Assembly: GCA_046155605.1 (NCBI GenBank)
Contig: JBJXFQ010000014.1
Location: 1 to 35,155, forward strand
DNA length: 35,155 nt
Direction: 5' to 3'
From: JAEUIZ01 sp046155605
GTDB lineage: Bacteria; Planctomycetota; Phycisphaerae; Phycisphaerales; UBA1924
Shown here: positions 27,268 to 34,520 of the stretch, piece by piece
How positions within the stretch are numbered: position 1 is the first letter of the stretch
Layout of the letters: the number at the start of each line of letters is the position of its first letter
The notes under the pieces: generated by a model
Databases searched by the model: none
What the model was told of the DNA's origin: nothing
Seen by the model: the letters and a program-made list of their open reading frames with translations, nothing else
Position numbers and translations under genes: made by a program

Positions 27268-29286
27268 TTACACGGCTTTGGCGGCGTGCAGGGCAGCCCT
27301 AGCTTCGCGGCGAGCCCGGTCCAACTCAACTGCGGCTGTGGCAAGTTGTCTGTCGTAGGAAGAGTGAACACCACGATACTCCGCAAGTACACCTCGGAGT
27401 CGGGTGGCGTTGGTTGCCACTGCGGCGTTGTGCTGCTGCCGGATGCGCTGCAACCAGTCGGGGGGCGCCTTCACCTCGCCACGAGGGGAGAACTTCTGCT
27501 CGCATCCGCGCCGCCACGACAACAGGCGATCGGTCAGGTGTGGTCCGAAGCCGGCGATGCGCTGGATCGCACGCCGCTCCACGTCCGCAGCGGTTTCGAC
27601 ACCGAATGATGCGAGCACAGCTTTCCGCGAAGTTCCGATGTCTGGGATGGAGGCATGGGCGATGATCTGCCGTTCTAGGTACTCGGTGAGCCGTTGCTTT
27701 CGGTAGGCATCGTCAGCGCTCCGGAGTTCGGCCTGCAGCCGATGGTCAGCGCTCGACAACCACTCGCGCGCTTCCGCGGTTGCCTTCGCCATCGGCTGCA
27801 GCGCTGCGCTCGCTGAATGATCTACTTCCCGTGCCCGCGCCTCAATCGGCCCCAACTTCTCAATCGCCACCAGAGCGGCTTGGCGAAGTGGTTCGTATGC
27901 CTGTTTGGCCGCGTCCTGCCGCGCCTTGAGATCGGCTTCGGCTCGGGCAAGAGCCTCGGCACGGGCCCTTGCTTCTGCGTTCGCTTGCGAGCTCGCTACG
28001 GCGAGCAGTATCACTCCGAGAATGATGCCACCGATGCCGGCAGGCGGGAAGATGAAGAGCAGCGCGAACCCAATGAAGAGGGACCACCCGCCCGATGTAC
28101 CGAGGCTTGAGTCCCGCTTGGAATGCGGAATCGGCGATGCAGCCGTTGGCAGACTCGGCGGGGTCGTCGGTACGGAGCGCTCGTAAGCGAGAATGTCGGG
28201 CTCGCCGCACCGCTCTGCAAGGGGCCGAAGCGTGGGTAGTTGCCCGGCCTGGCGAATCAAGTCGCCGATCGAGAGTCCGCCCAGATCGATCGGGCGTGAT
28301 TCGTCTTCACCGTAGTGCGGGAACGGGTCGCGGGGGAGTCGGCAAAGCGGGCACGCGCCGCAGTCATGCACGAAGCTGTGCCGAGGGTTCTTTGCACAGC
28401 GGCGGAGTCTACTGCGAGTACGGTCGAGCGCATACATCCACTCTACCGCCGTCGGGCGTTGGCATCCCAAGAATGATCGCTCGAACAAGTCGGCCACTTC
28501 GCCGAGCGCTGACAACGGAAGGCGATCGGGTGGTGGCGACACTCGGTCCCGCCGGTGAACCGAGTGGGCGTATAGACCTTCTCGAATCGCTTCCTCGATC
28601 GTGCGCCCTCGGCCGTCGCGAGGTACGCCTGCGAAGGGGTGACAGCCTTGCACAAGAAGCTGGAAGACAAGCACCGAGAGCCCAAAGGTGTCGTGGATGG
28701 GCGTTCGCGTCACGTCGCGGAAGGTCGCGCCCTGCAACTCAGGTGGGGTATAGATCGGGGTGCCGACATTACACGGGAACACGTCGCCATTGTGCTGCAC
28801 CTGGAAGGAGTCAACGTCGATGAACCGTACCGTGCCATCGTTTAGGATGTAGACGTTGCTCTCGTTCACGTCTCCGATTACGCAGCCGGAAGCATGCAAA
28901 GTCGAAGCAGCACGCATCAGGTTCATCGCCACATGTACGAGGAACCCGTAGTCGATCGTTGGGAACGCGATGCGCTGCTCTGCGGGGTGCGAGAGCTTGT
29001 CGATGATGCCCGGGCCGCTGATGCGAGGCATCACAAAGCCGATGCAGTCCTCATGTGCGTCATATGCGACGTCGATCGGCCAGGCGGCGACTGCTTCGAG
29101 CGCAGCAGTGCGAATCTGCGCCATCGCGACCAACTTGCGGTGCCGCAGGTCGTCCACGGGCTTGTGGTACAACTTCACAAGGCGATCGCCAGTGCCGTTG
29201 AGTTCGTGGATTCTTCCCTCGCCGCCCTCCGCGAGCTTGCGGCCAAGGGAGAGTTCCTGCCCGCTGCTCAGGCGAGCCAGAGTCAC
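27268..29286 (-). CDS. YegI-like Ser/Thr kinase with zinc ribbon, membrane segment, coiled coil and helix-hairpin-helix
   Basis: A 672-residue protein starting at GTG 29286, overlapping the phosphatase stop as GTGA. Kinase domain about 10-290: glycine-rich loop LAEGGEGRIHEL, K38, catalytic D139 in GDVNESN (no His-Arg before the Asp), N144, and metal-binding D157 in FIDVDSF. A zinc ribbon follows (C297, C309, C312, C315), then one or two transmembrane helices (about 401-432), a long coiled coil (434-540) and a helix-hairpin-helix-like segment (about 546-590) typical of DNA binding. This is the layout of E. coli YegI, the kinase of the TerY-P triad. Kinase activity should be reversed by the neighbouring phosphatase; targets are unknown. 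Confidence 0.88.
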   Translation of the reverse strand: MTLARLSSGQELSLGRKLAEGGEGRIHELNGTGDRLVKLYHKPVDDLRHRKLVAMAQIRTAALEAVAAWPIDVAYDAHEDCIGFVMPRISGPGIIDKLSHPAEQRIAFPTIDYGFLVHVAMNLMRAASTLHASGCVIGDVNESNVYILNDGTVRFIDVDSFQVQHNGDVFPCNVGTPIYTPPELQGATFRDVTRTPIHDTFGLSVLVFQLLVQGCHPFAGVPRDGRGRTIEEAIREGLYAHSVHRRDRVSPPPDRLPLSALGEVADLFERSFLGCQRPTAVEWMYALDRTRSRLRRCAKNPRHSFVHDCGACPLCRLPRDPFPHYGEDESRPIDLGGLSIGDLIRQAGQLPTLRPLAERCGEPDILAYERSVPTTPPSLPTAASPIPHSKRDSSLGTSGGWSLFIGFALLFIFPPAGIGGIILGVILLAVASSQANAEARARAEALARAEADLKARQDAAKQAYEPLRQAALVAIEKLGPIEARAREVDHSASAALQPMAKATAEAREWLSSADHRLQAELRSADDAYRKQRLTEYLERQIIAHASIPDIGTSRKAVLASFGVETAADVERRAIQRIAGFGPHLTDRLLSWRRGCEQKFSPRGEVKAPPDWLQRIRQQHNAAVATNATRLRGVLAEYRGVHSSYDRQLATAAVELDRARREARAALHAAKAV

Positions 29287-30053
29287 GCGGCATCCTCCTC
29301 GTCGCGCACGGCGAGCACGAGCGTCTTGTCGTCATCGGTGCGGTGGTTTACCTGTGGTGAGTCCAGGAACTTTGCGAGGTCTTCCGACAGGTCCGACGGG
29401 TCGGGCGCGGCTGTACATGTGGCGAACAGTCGTTCGAACGCCGGACCATGAGGGCCCTTCGTGCGAAAGTCGAGCAGCAACGGAGCAAGTCCATCGGTCA
29501 TGCACGCGACGCGGCGGATTGCGGAAGGCGCGATGGCGATCTGCAGTGTTTCCGAAAGCGGGGCGCTGGTGATGAAGTCCGTCAGGTTGAGCGCCGCTTG
29601 GTCGGGCCAATGCGCCACGCGAAGTTCGCCCGGCTCTCCCCAGACGATTGCGCCATCTCCCACCTGTCCGAAGACGGAATGCTGATCCCCAATGGCAGCA
29701 ACTTGCAACGTCGTCGCAAACTCCCGCAGGGAAGCCCCCTCCCGCTGGGCGAGATCCTCGACTTCGCGCAGCGCGGCGGCGAAGCACTGCCGGATGCACT
29801 CCACCGCTTTCTCGACGTTGGCGAGGGAGTCGGCATTCGATTTCAGATGCAGGATCGCCGTCGTGCAGGCTATACGCGAGCCCAAGTGGGACAGCGAAGC
29901 CGAGCCCGCGCCATCAGCCACGGCGACGAGTAGCCACTTCGCCCGCTCACCTGCGACCACGAAGTCCACCAGGTGCGAGTCCTGGCACGGGACCGAGTCG
30001 GCAAGGTGGCTGGTGCCCAGTGCGGCTGCCTGTGCTACACGCCACGGTCGCAT
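29283..30053 (-). CDS. PP2C-type protein phosphatase (YegK-like) of the TerY-P triad
   Basis: A 256-residue phosphatase starting at ATG 30053, 3 bp after the stop of the vWA gene. Metal-binding motifs are present: GTSH..CQDS (D25), VADGAGSA (D47), GDGAIV (D133), CMTDGL (D187) and TDDDKTLV (about 240-245). Length fits compact bacterial PP2C enzymes. Together with the vWA protein before it and the kinase after it (4-bp overlap), it forms the TerY-P phosphorylation triad, in which kinase and phosphatase are thought to act on the same targets. Cytoplasmic, as no signal peptide or membrane helix is seen. Confidence 0.9.
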   Translation of the reverse strand: MRPWRVAQAAALGTSHLADSVPCQDSHLVDFVVAGERAKWLLVAVADGAGSASLSHLGSRIACTTAILHLKSNADSLANVEKAVECIRQCFAAALREVEDLAQREGASLREFATTLQVAAIGDQHSVFGQVGDGAIVWGEPGELRVAHWPDQAALNLTDFITSAPLSETLQIAIAPSAIRRVACMTDGLAPLLLDFRTKGPHGPAFERLFATCTAAPDPSDLSEDLAKFLDSPQVNHRTDDDKTLVLAVRDEEDAA

Positions 30054-30056
30054 AAC

Positions 30057-30989
30057 TCAGGTTGGGACATCGGCCCATCCGCCATCGCCAGTTGCCGGCG
30101 GGAGCGCGATGTGGGTGCCGACCTGCGATTGCGAGACTCGTGTCTGCGAGTTTGAGAGCCACCGGAACATCTCGCGGAAGGCGATGCCTTTGAGTCGCAG
30201 CGGTTGGCGAGTCGGGGACAACTGCCGCAACTTTTCGTAGTTGGCCGCGCCAGTGCCAACCGCGAAGAATGTGAACTTCTTCTGTTGTTCCCCAAGACGG
30301 ACGGCCTCGCAAGCCACCCGCCATGCCTCATCGCCGTCCGTTGGTTCTCCGTCTGTGATCAGAAATATCCACGGCCGGCAGTACGCGACGCCGTTCGACT
30401 GATACGTCGCTTTTCGTTCCTCAAGGTGCTTGATGCCGCGCACGATGGCCTCTGCCATTGGCGTGTGGCCATTCGCCTGTAGTGATGGGGGGTCGAACTG
30501 GCGAGCAGTGACGAAGTCTCGCTCAAGCCCAACGTCACCGCCGAACCGGAAGATCGCGACCTCCACGCGTCGCGACGCGAGGTTGTCCATCAGGAGTTCG
30601 TCCCGGTATTGCTGTAGCCCCAAATTGAGTTCCGCGATCGGCTCACCGGACATGGAAGCTGAAGTGTCCAAGAGCAGCACGCACGGTACACGCGGATCTG
30701 GATTGTCCGCAAACTCCTGCTCGGTGACTTTGAATCCGGAATAGGGCTCTTGGTTCATTGGGTGTCCTCTTCCAAGCCGCCCTCCCTGGCGGGATGCCGA
30801 ACTGCTACCGTTGAAGTACTTTATCCAATACAGACCCGTTCCCGGGATTCCGACTGAAACGTAGGGCCGCCCTGACGGAGAGTGCCCGTACCGGAGTCCG
30901 GGTATGCCGAAACTCCAGCCGACGCCCCGCCGGGACAACGTCCAGCGAAACGGTCCACGCCCGATGGTTTTTCGCCACCGCCAGCCCAT
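30057..30989 (-). CDS. terY: TerY/YegL-like von Willebrand A protein fused to an N-terminal DUF4236 domain
   Basis: A 310-residue protein when started at ATG 30989. Residues 1-58 (MGWRWRKTI..GPFRWTLSRRG, later VSVGIPGTGLYW) match DUF4236, whose members begin the same way. Residues about 85-290 are a vWA domain with an intact metal-binding MIDAS: D108-S110-S112, T176 and D213 (ITDGEPTDG). An internal ATG at 30758, with GAAGAGGA 7 bases upstream, would give the vWA domain alone (233 residues); both products may be made. ATG 30989 has only a weak ribosome site. First gene of the island operon; the phosphatase begins 3 bp after its stop. The vWA part likely assembles the complex in a metal-dependent way. 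Confidence 0.85.
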   Translation of the reverse strand: MGWRWRKTIGRGPFRWTLSRRGVGWSFGIPGLRYGHSPSGRPYVSVGIPGTGLYWIKYFNGSSSASRQGGRLGRGHPMNQEPYSGFKVTEQEFADNPDPRVPCVLLLDTSASMSGEPIAELNLGLQQYRDELLMDNLASRRVEVAIFRFGGDVGLERDFVTARQFDPPSLQANGHTPMAEAIVRGIKHLEERKATYQSNGVAYCRPWIFLITDGEPTDGDEAWRVACEAVRLGEQQKKFTFFAVGTGAANYEKLRQLSPTRQPLRLKGIAFREMFRWLSNSQTRVSQSQVGTHIALPPATGDGGWADVPT

Positions 30990-31151
30990 TCTTTGAGTCT
31001 ATTCGGGAATGGCACCAGAAAGACGGAGACGTCTCATCCAAGAGGTCGGAACGCCCACACGAGACCGAAACAAACTCTGTTTACCCGCGCGGCTGTTACC
31101 GTAGGCATCGCGTTCGACCGTCCCCCGCCAAGTACCTACACCGGGGCAGCC

Positions 31152-31227
31152 GGGCGTCTACGTCTACAGAATCCCGGCTCCCGGCGGCGTCATCGCGGAT
31201 TCTGTATGCGTAGACGCGTAGACGCCC
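31152..31227. repeat. Imperfect inverted repeat built from GTCTAC units
   Basis: The left arm (31152-31174) begins GGGCGTCTACGTCTAC and ends AGAATCC. The right arm (31197-31227) is its inverse with two short insertions, beginning GGATTCTGTA and ending GTAGACGCCC. Each arm holds two GTCTAC units in tandem, so four units face each other in pairs around a 22-bp GC-rich centre. It lies about 160 bp upstream of the TerY start and 215 bp from the tRNA fragment. It could be a regulator site, a recombinase or excisionase arm site, or a folded RNA. Confidence 0.6.
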
Positions 31228-31362
31228 ACGTCTCGCCACGTTGGCCCGACGGCCCGCCGGTTGCCGACGCCCGGGGATCGGGGCAAGCGCCGGGACGGGC
31301 CGCCCGTGGGCGAACGTCGGCGGGGCGGGCGCGGGGGCGAGAATCCCCATCATGCGCGGCCT

Positions 31363-31382
31363 TGTGCAAGCCCGTGTGTAAG
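31363..31382 (+). repeat. Direct repeat copy 1 (TGTGCAAGC-type), left of the tRNA fragment
   Basis: The 20-bp segment matches 31636-31655 at 18 of 20 positions (pattern TGTGCAAGCnCGTGTGnAAG). The two copies flank the tRNA 3' half, at 61 bp on the left and about 150 bp on the right. Confidence 0.5.
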
Positions 31383-31443
31383 CGAACGCGGGGTGCGTCG
31401 GAAGTGGCCAGATTCACGGGGATTCCGATCGGCAGCCCGGGCG

Positions 31444-31485
31444 TTCCCAAGCTGAATGTCGGGAGTTCGATCCTCCTCGCCCGCT
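31444..31485 (+). tRNA. Isolated 3' half of tRNA-Gly(CCC): probable attachment-site remnant
   Basis: Seen directly: an anticodon loop TTCCCAA (anticodon CCC), 3' anticodon stem GCTGA, variable loop ATGTC, T-arm GGGAG-TTCGATC-CTCCT with one G-T pair, acceptor 3' strand CGCCCGC and discriminator T. The 5' half is absent: the bases before the loop (GGGCG) do not pair with GCTGA, and no GCGGGCG acceptor strand or D-arm lies at the right distance. Tyrosine integrases commonly use exactly this anticodon-loop-to-3'-end segment as attachment site, leaving an intact tRNA at one end and the 3' half at the other. By its direction, the inserted element lies to the left, the side of the TerY-P island. Not a functional tRNA. 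Confidence 0.75.
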
Positions 31486-31492
31486 TTGGATG

Positions 31493-31526
31493 CCGCCGAT
31501 GGCACAGGATGCCACCGGCGGTTTTT
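31493..31526 (+). terminator. Intrinsic terminator behind the tRNA fragment
   Basis: A 12-bp stem with a single mismatch (CCGCCGATGGCA against TGCCACCGGCGG), a 5-base loop and a run of five T. It starts 8 bases after the acceptor end and is probably the original terminator of the tRNA gene. Confidence 0.8.
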
Positions 31527-31635
31527 CGTGGGCATTCGTTGCGGATTCCGCGAGTTCTGGCGACCCGGGCGGGAGCGGGCGGACGGGGGCCAATTGCCAG
31601 GCTAGGGCGGGCGATGACCTAGACGGACGCTCGCC

Positions 31636-31655
31636 TGTGCAAGCGCGTGTGCAAG
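31636..31655 (+). repeat. Direct repeat copy 2 (TGTGCAAGC-type), right of the tRNA fragment
   Basis: Partner of the segment at 31363-31382 with two mismatches in 20 bp; similarity continues weakly for a few bases (GACGAACGG against GCGAACGCG). Confidence 0.5.
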
Positions 31656-31726
31656 GTGACGAACGGCTGAGCCTCGCCCAAGAGGGGCACTTTCGCCGCG
31701 CACGGGGAACGAGATATCGTTGCTGA

Positions 31727-32350
31727 ATGGACATGCCACAGTACCTCGCGGAGATCCGGCACGCGGTTGGCGTATCGATCGGCGGAGTGTGGGCGGAGCG
31801 GACTCTCCTCGAAGGACTCGAGAAGCAGGTCGCAGCGTTCACCACCGCCACGAATGTTGGGTACCACCAGGCTCAATTCGCAGCCATGAACGCGGAGGAT
31901 GCGGACGATGCTGCGATGGCAGCGGGCATGCACTTCGAGACGTACTTCGGGGTGGACAAGGAACGGCACCACAAGGCGGCGGACGTCGAGGATCTCCAGG
32001 CCCAGATTGCCGTCCACGCGTTCGCCGAGGCATCGCTGGCGGCATCGTTGCTCCAGTACGCGAAGCAGGGAATGTCGATCGTGCATGGCTCTCTCTCCAA
32101 AGTCCCCGACGGGCGTCAGATTGGAAGCCAGGCGCTCAAAGAAGTGGTCTGGCAAGCCCGGAATCAGACCATGCACTGGGAGGAGGGAAAACTCCACCCA
32201 CCCGTTGTGCAGTGCTTCGAGACTCTGATCAAGGAACGGGGTCCGGCCTTCACCGATTTTTGTACGCGCGGTATGGGGTTTGAGGTCGTGAGAGACCTGG
32301 GCTGGAAGACCGCTGCTGACTTCGAGAAGGACATGATGCTCTTGGCGTAG
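31727..32350 (+). CDS. Hypothetical protein with an RNxxxH (HEPN-like) motif
   Basis: A 207-residue, mainly helical, soluble protein starting at ATG 31727 (a second ATG at 31733 is possible; no strong ribosome site for either). In the C-terminal half is QARNQTMHWEEG, which fits the R-x4-6-H motif of HEPN ribonucleases and related helical domains; the match is short and might be accidental. It lies just behind the tRNA terminator and ends 4 bp from the convergent integrase remnant. I recognise no close family. It could be mobile-element cargo with a nuclease-like role, but this is weak inference. Confidence 0.65.
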   Translation: MDMPQYLAEIRHAVGVSIGGVWAERTLLEGLEKQVAAFTTATNVGYHQAQFAAMNAEDADDAAMAAGMHFETYFGVDKERHHKAADVEDLQAQIAVHAFAEASLAASLLQYAKQGMSIVHGSLSKVPDGRQIGSQALKEVVWQARNQTMHWEEGKLHPPVVQCFETLIKERGPAFTDFCTRGMGFEVVRDLGWKTAADFEKDMMLLA

Positions 32351-32354
32351 CGCT

Positions 32355-32729
32355 TCAAGGGCTAGCCATCGCAATGGTGGGCCGGATGGTGCCTACCAGC
32401 GGCAGGTTTGGTAGCCTCGCCACCGCACCGGCAACGTCGAGGAGTTTCGGGTCGGTGTAGACGTTGGCCGTCAGGCTCGGGTCGCTGTGGCGCATGGCGG
32501 CCTGGGCCGTCCGCAGCGGGACGCCCGCCTTCAGAGGTGCGTGCCGAAGGGCGTGAACGTCGATGGTGCGGCCGCGGTCGTCGGTCTTGAGGACGATTTC
32601 CTTGCCGCCGCGTTTTTCGACGCGGGCCAGCCCGGCGAAGACCAGATCGTGGTCAAAGTTGCGGATGAGCCCGTCGGGCACGTCGAACCGCGGTTGGTCG
32701 TTGCCGCGCGCCGCGGGGACCCGACTCAT
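32355..32729 (-). pseudogene. Decayed tyrosine integrase, C-terminal fragment
   Basis: The 124-residue frame (ATG 32729) matches only the last ~110 residues of planctomycete-type integrases: FDVPDGLIRNFDHDL, then RTIDVHALRH, then AGVPLRTAQAAMRHSDPSL and the nucleophile in NVYTDPKLLDVAGA. After HALRH about four residues normally present (TFGT-LS region) are missing, seemingly by an in-frame deletion. The core-binding domain and the first catalytic arginine region are absent, and the 400 bp upstream hold no matching frame. It is therefore non-functional alone and marks an older insertion near the tRNA site. Confidence 0.8.
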
Positions 32730-33135
32730 ATGTTTGAACCCCTTCGGTCGGTAGCTCTCGTACGACAGCTCCTAACCCTCCGAAGAGGGTTGCTCTCGGG
32801 GAGTTTGGCTTTGCGGCGCGGAGGGCGGGCTTCCAGCGGTTGACGGAATACCCCGCCAAGAGAGCAAACGGCGCTCGCGGATTTGGCCTTGATCTAGGGC
32901 CGCGAACGCACTCTCGCACGGGTCCGCGCTCTCCAGTTTGGGAGGGTTGCGGCTGCTGGGAGGCCAAACGCCCCCCAAGCCTCTCTTGACGCTCTCAAAC
33001 CGCCCCACTCTCCCGGTTGACACGGTGTTCTGGTTGACGGGGGGTTGCGTTCGGTGGCCGCAATCGAACCGAACCGTTCTGGGACGATTGGATGCGCCAT
33101 GGGCAGTCTCGCCACCACCTCATACGCTGCTGGCT
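32730..33135. other. 406-bp region without a recognisable gene
   Basis: The two flanking genes diverge here. It presumably once held the 5' part of the integrase, but no conserved integrase sequence remains in any frame. Two GGTTGAC boxes (33015-33045 area) are seen, without a convincing -10 partner. Confidence 0.35.
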
Positions 33136-34419
33136 ATGGAGAAACCGAAAGATCCACCGACCTCTTCCGATCTCCTGGAGCATCCAAGCATTCGCCTTCT
33201 CCACGCCCTCAACGGCCTGCACCAAGCGTGCTTCAACGTCGAGGCGTTCCGGGATATGTATGAGCGGCGGAAGAGAAAGCGAAAGGCGTGGATCGACCGG
33301 CAGAACGTGCTGGCGCAGTTTGATCCGCTCATGGCGCACCAACGGGCTGACGAACCACTTCCTGACAGCGAGTCTGCCGAGAGTATCGGCCTCCTGCGCG
33401 GTCTGTTACAGTCGGGACAGCAATTCTATAAGGAGGCGCGCGATGCGCTCGCGGCGAAGGGCGGCGAGGTTCTCGACGCGGCCTTGGCGCCCGGCACCTC
33501 CGTGAACGCGACCGAGATTGGAATCAAGGTCGAAGAGGCGGAGGACGTGTTCTGCCGGCTCAACCGAGCGCTGGACGGGCCCGATTTCGTCGTTGATGAC
33601 CAGATCGCCAAGATGACGGAGCTGAGAGATTGGTTCGCGGCGGAGCGAGATCGGCTCGGCGTCGTGATGGAGCAACGGGGGCTCGGCGTGCCGATGCCCT
33701 CGAACGGGGCGGGAGAGCCGATCGCGATGCCCACCGAACTGCTCGTAAAGCTGGCGGCGGACCTCGCGGCGCTTCGAGCTGAGGTCGTTTCAGCCACACG
33801 CTCGGCGACACCACCTCATGATCTTCCTGCCGTGAAGCCATCGCCCGAGACCTCCCGGGCCGACGAATCAAGCACGCTGGCAGAAGTGGAGTCCAAGCCC
33901 CAGCGCCGCGGGTACCGAGAAGCGACAGAGTTCCTGCTGGAGCACCTCAGAAGGGGCGGGCGTTGGACGCAACACAACGACATGGCGAGGATCGCGAACT
34001 GCCTGCCGTCAGTGCTGACCAATGCTCTAAAGCAGAGCGAGGAACTTCGGGCCTTTCGAGACGAGGCGGACATCGCGGCGGCCGAAACCCGCACCATCAC
34101 CCCGCCCGTGGGATTGGAGCCTGCTTTCCTCGCCGACGAACACGAGGCTGATCCCAGCGCGGCAGTTGAGAGTGCCGAACCGACCGCGATTCGCGAGGCC
34201 ATGCTCTCCCTGCTCATGGGCCGCGCCTCCGAATACGCCAAGTGCAGAATTCTTGGATTGAACCAACGGGATCGGGATCAGGTGTGTGACAAGCTCGCTG
34301 CCGCACCTGCTGACGATCGCCACGAGCTACTCACGGTGATCTTGGAAAGCATTGACTCCGAAAAACCCTCGATCACGCCGTCGCTCCGGCCACCTCGGTC
34401 TGTTCACGACTGTTCATGA
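33136..34419 (+). CDS. Hypothetical protein, helical, mobile-element associated
   Basis: A 427-residue soluble protein. ATG 33136 (MEKPKDPPTSSD) is preferred; the frame is open to 32938 but the added part looks non-coding. No strong ribosome site precedes it. It is rich in charged helices (e.g. FRDMYERRKRKRKAWIDRQN), with a likely coiled coil in the middle (LVKLAADLAALRAEV), a Ser/Pro-rich linker (about 215-250) and two helical C-terminal parts, one reading RWTQHNDMARIANCLPSVLTNAL that could be a winged-helix DNA-binding segment. I do not recognise the family. Its final codons overlap a set of 10-bp tandem repeats. Confidence 0.7.
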   Translation: MEKPKDPPTSSDLLEHPSIRLLHALNGLHQACFNVEAFRDMYERRKRKRKAWIDRQNVLAQFDPLMAHQRADEPLPDSESAESIGLLRGLLQSGQQFYKEARDALAAKGGEVLDAALAPGTSVNATEIGIKVEEAEDVFCRLNRALDGPDFVVDDQIAKMTELRDWFAAERDRLGVVMEQRGLGVPMPSNGAGEPIAMPTELLVKLAADLAALRAEVVSATRSATPPHDLPAVKPSPETSRADESSTLAEVESKPQRRGYREATEFLLEHLRRGGRWTQHNDMARIANCLPSVLTNALKQSEELRAFRDEADIAAAETRTITPPVGLEPAFLADEHEADPSAAVESAEPTAIREAMLSLLMGRASEYAKCRILGLNQRDRDQVCDKLAAAPADDRHELLTVILESIDSEKPSITPSLRPPRSVHDCS

Positions 34420-34430
34420 ACGTTCACGGC
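34401..34430. repeat. Three 10-bp tandem repeats (GTTCAyGR)
   Basis: Consecutive 10-mers TGTTCACGAC, TGTTCATGAA and CGTTCACGGC cover the stop of the preceding gene and lie about 90 bp before the excisionase-like gene at 34521. One-turn spacing suits cooperative binding of a small helix-turn-helix protein such as an excisionase. Confidence 0.55.
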
Positions 34431-34520
34431 GCACAAAGAGGCCGGAAATAGGGCTAATTCAGAGAATTGCGTGAATGGCGGCTCTGATGGGGACTCACTT
34501 CCCCGCCGGAGATTCCCGCA

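Larger units (their letters stand above)
30990..31726. other. 737-bp region: island promoter side, palindrome, tRNA 3' half and terminator
   Basis: No credible protein gene. The open frames here run through a tRNA fragment and are chance products. The stretch holds the upstream region of the TerY-P operon (minus strand; no clear -10/-35 seen), an imperfect palindrome, a tRNA-Gly 3' half with a terminator, and two similar 20-bp direct repeats. These are listed separately. Confidence 0.6.

Noticed and set aside
30882..31622. Plus-strand frame of 246 codons in the region upstream of TerY
   Set aside because: It reads through the palindrome, the tRNA fragment and its terminator, and is a chance frame.
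31350..31851. Minus-strand frames containing EEDRTPDIQLG or GGSNSRHSAWE
   Set aside because: These are the well-known antisense translations of a tRNA 3' half, not proteins.
33040..33130. Possible minus-strand tRNA T-arm (GGTTCGATTG)
   Set aside because: The five bases on each side of the loop do not pair and no acceptor or D-arm is present.
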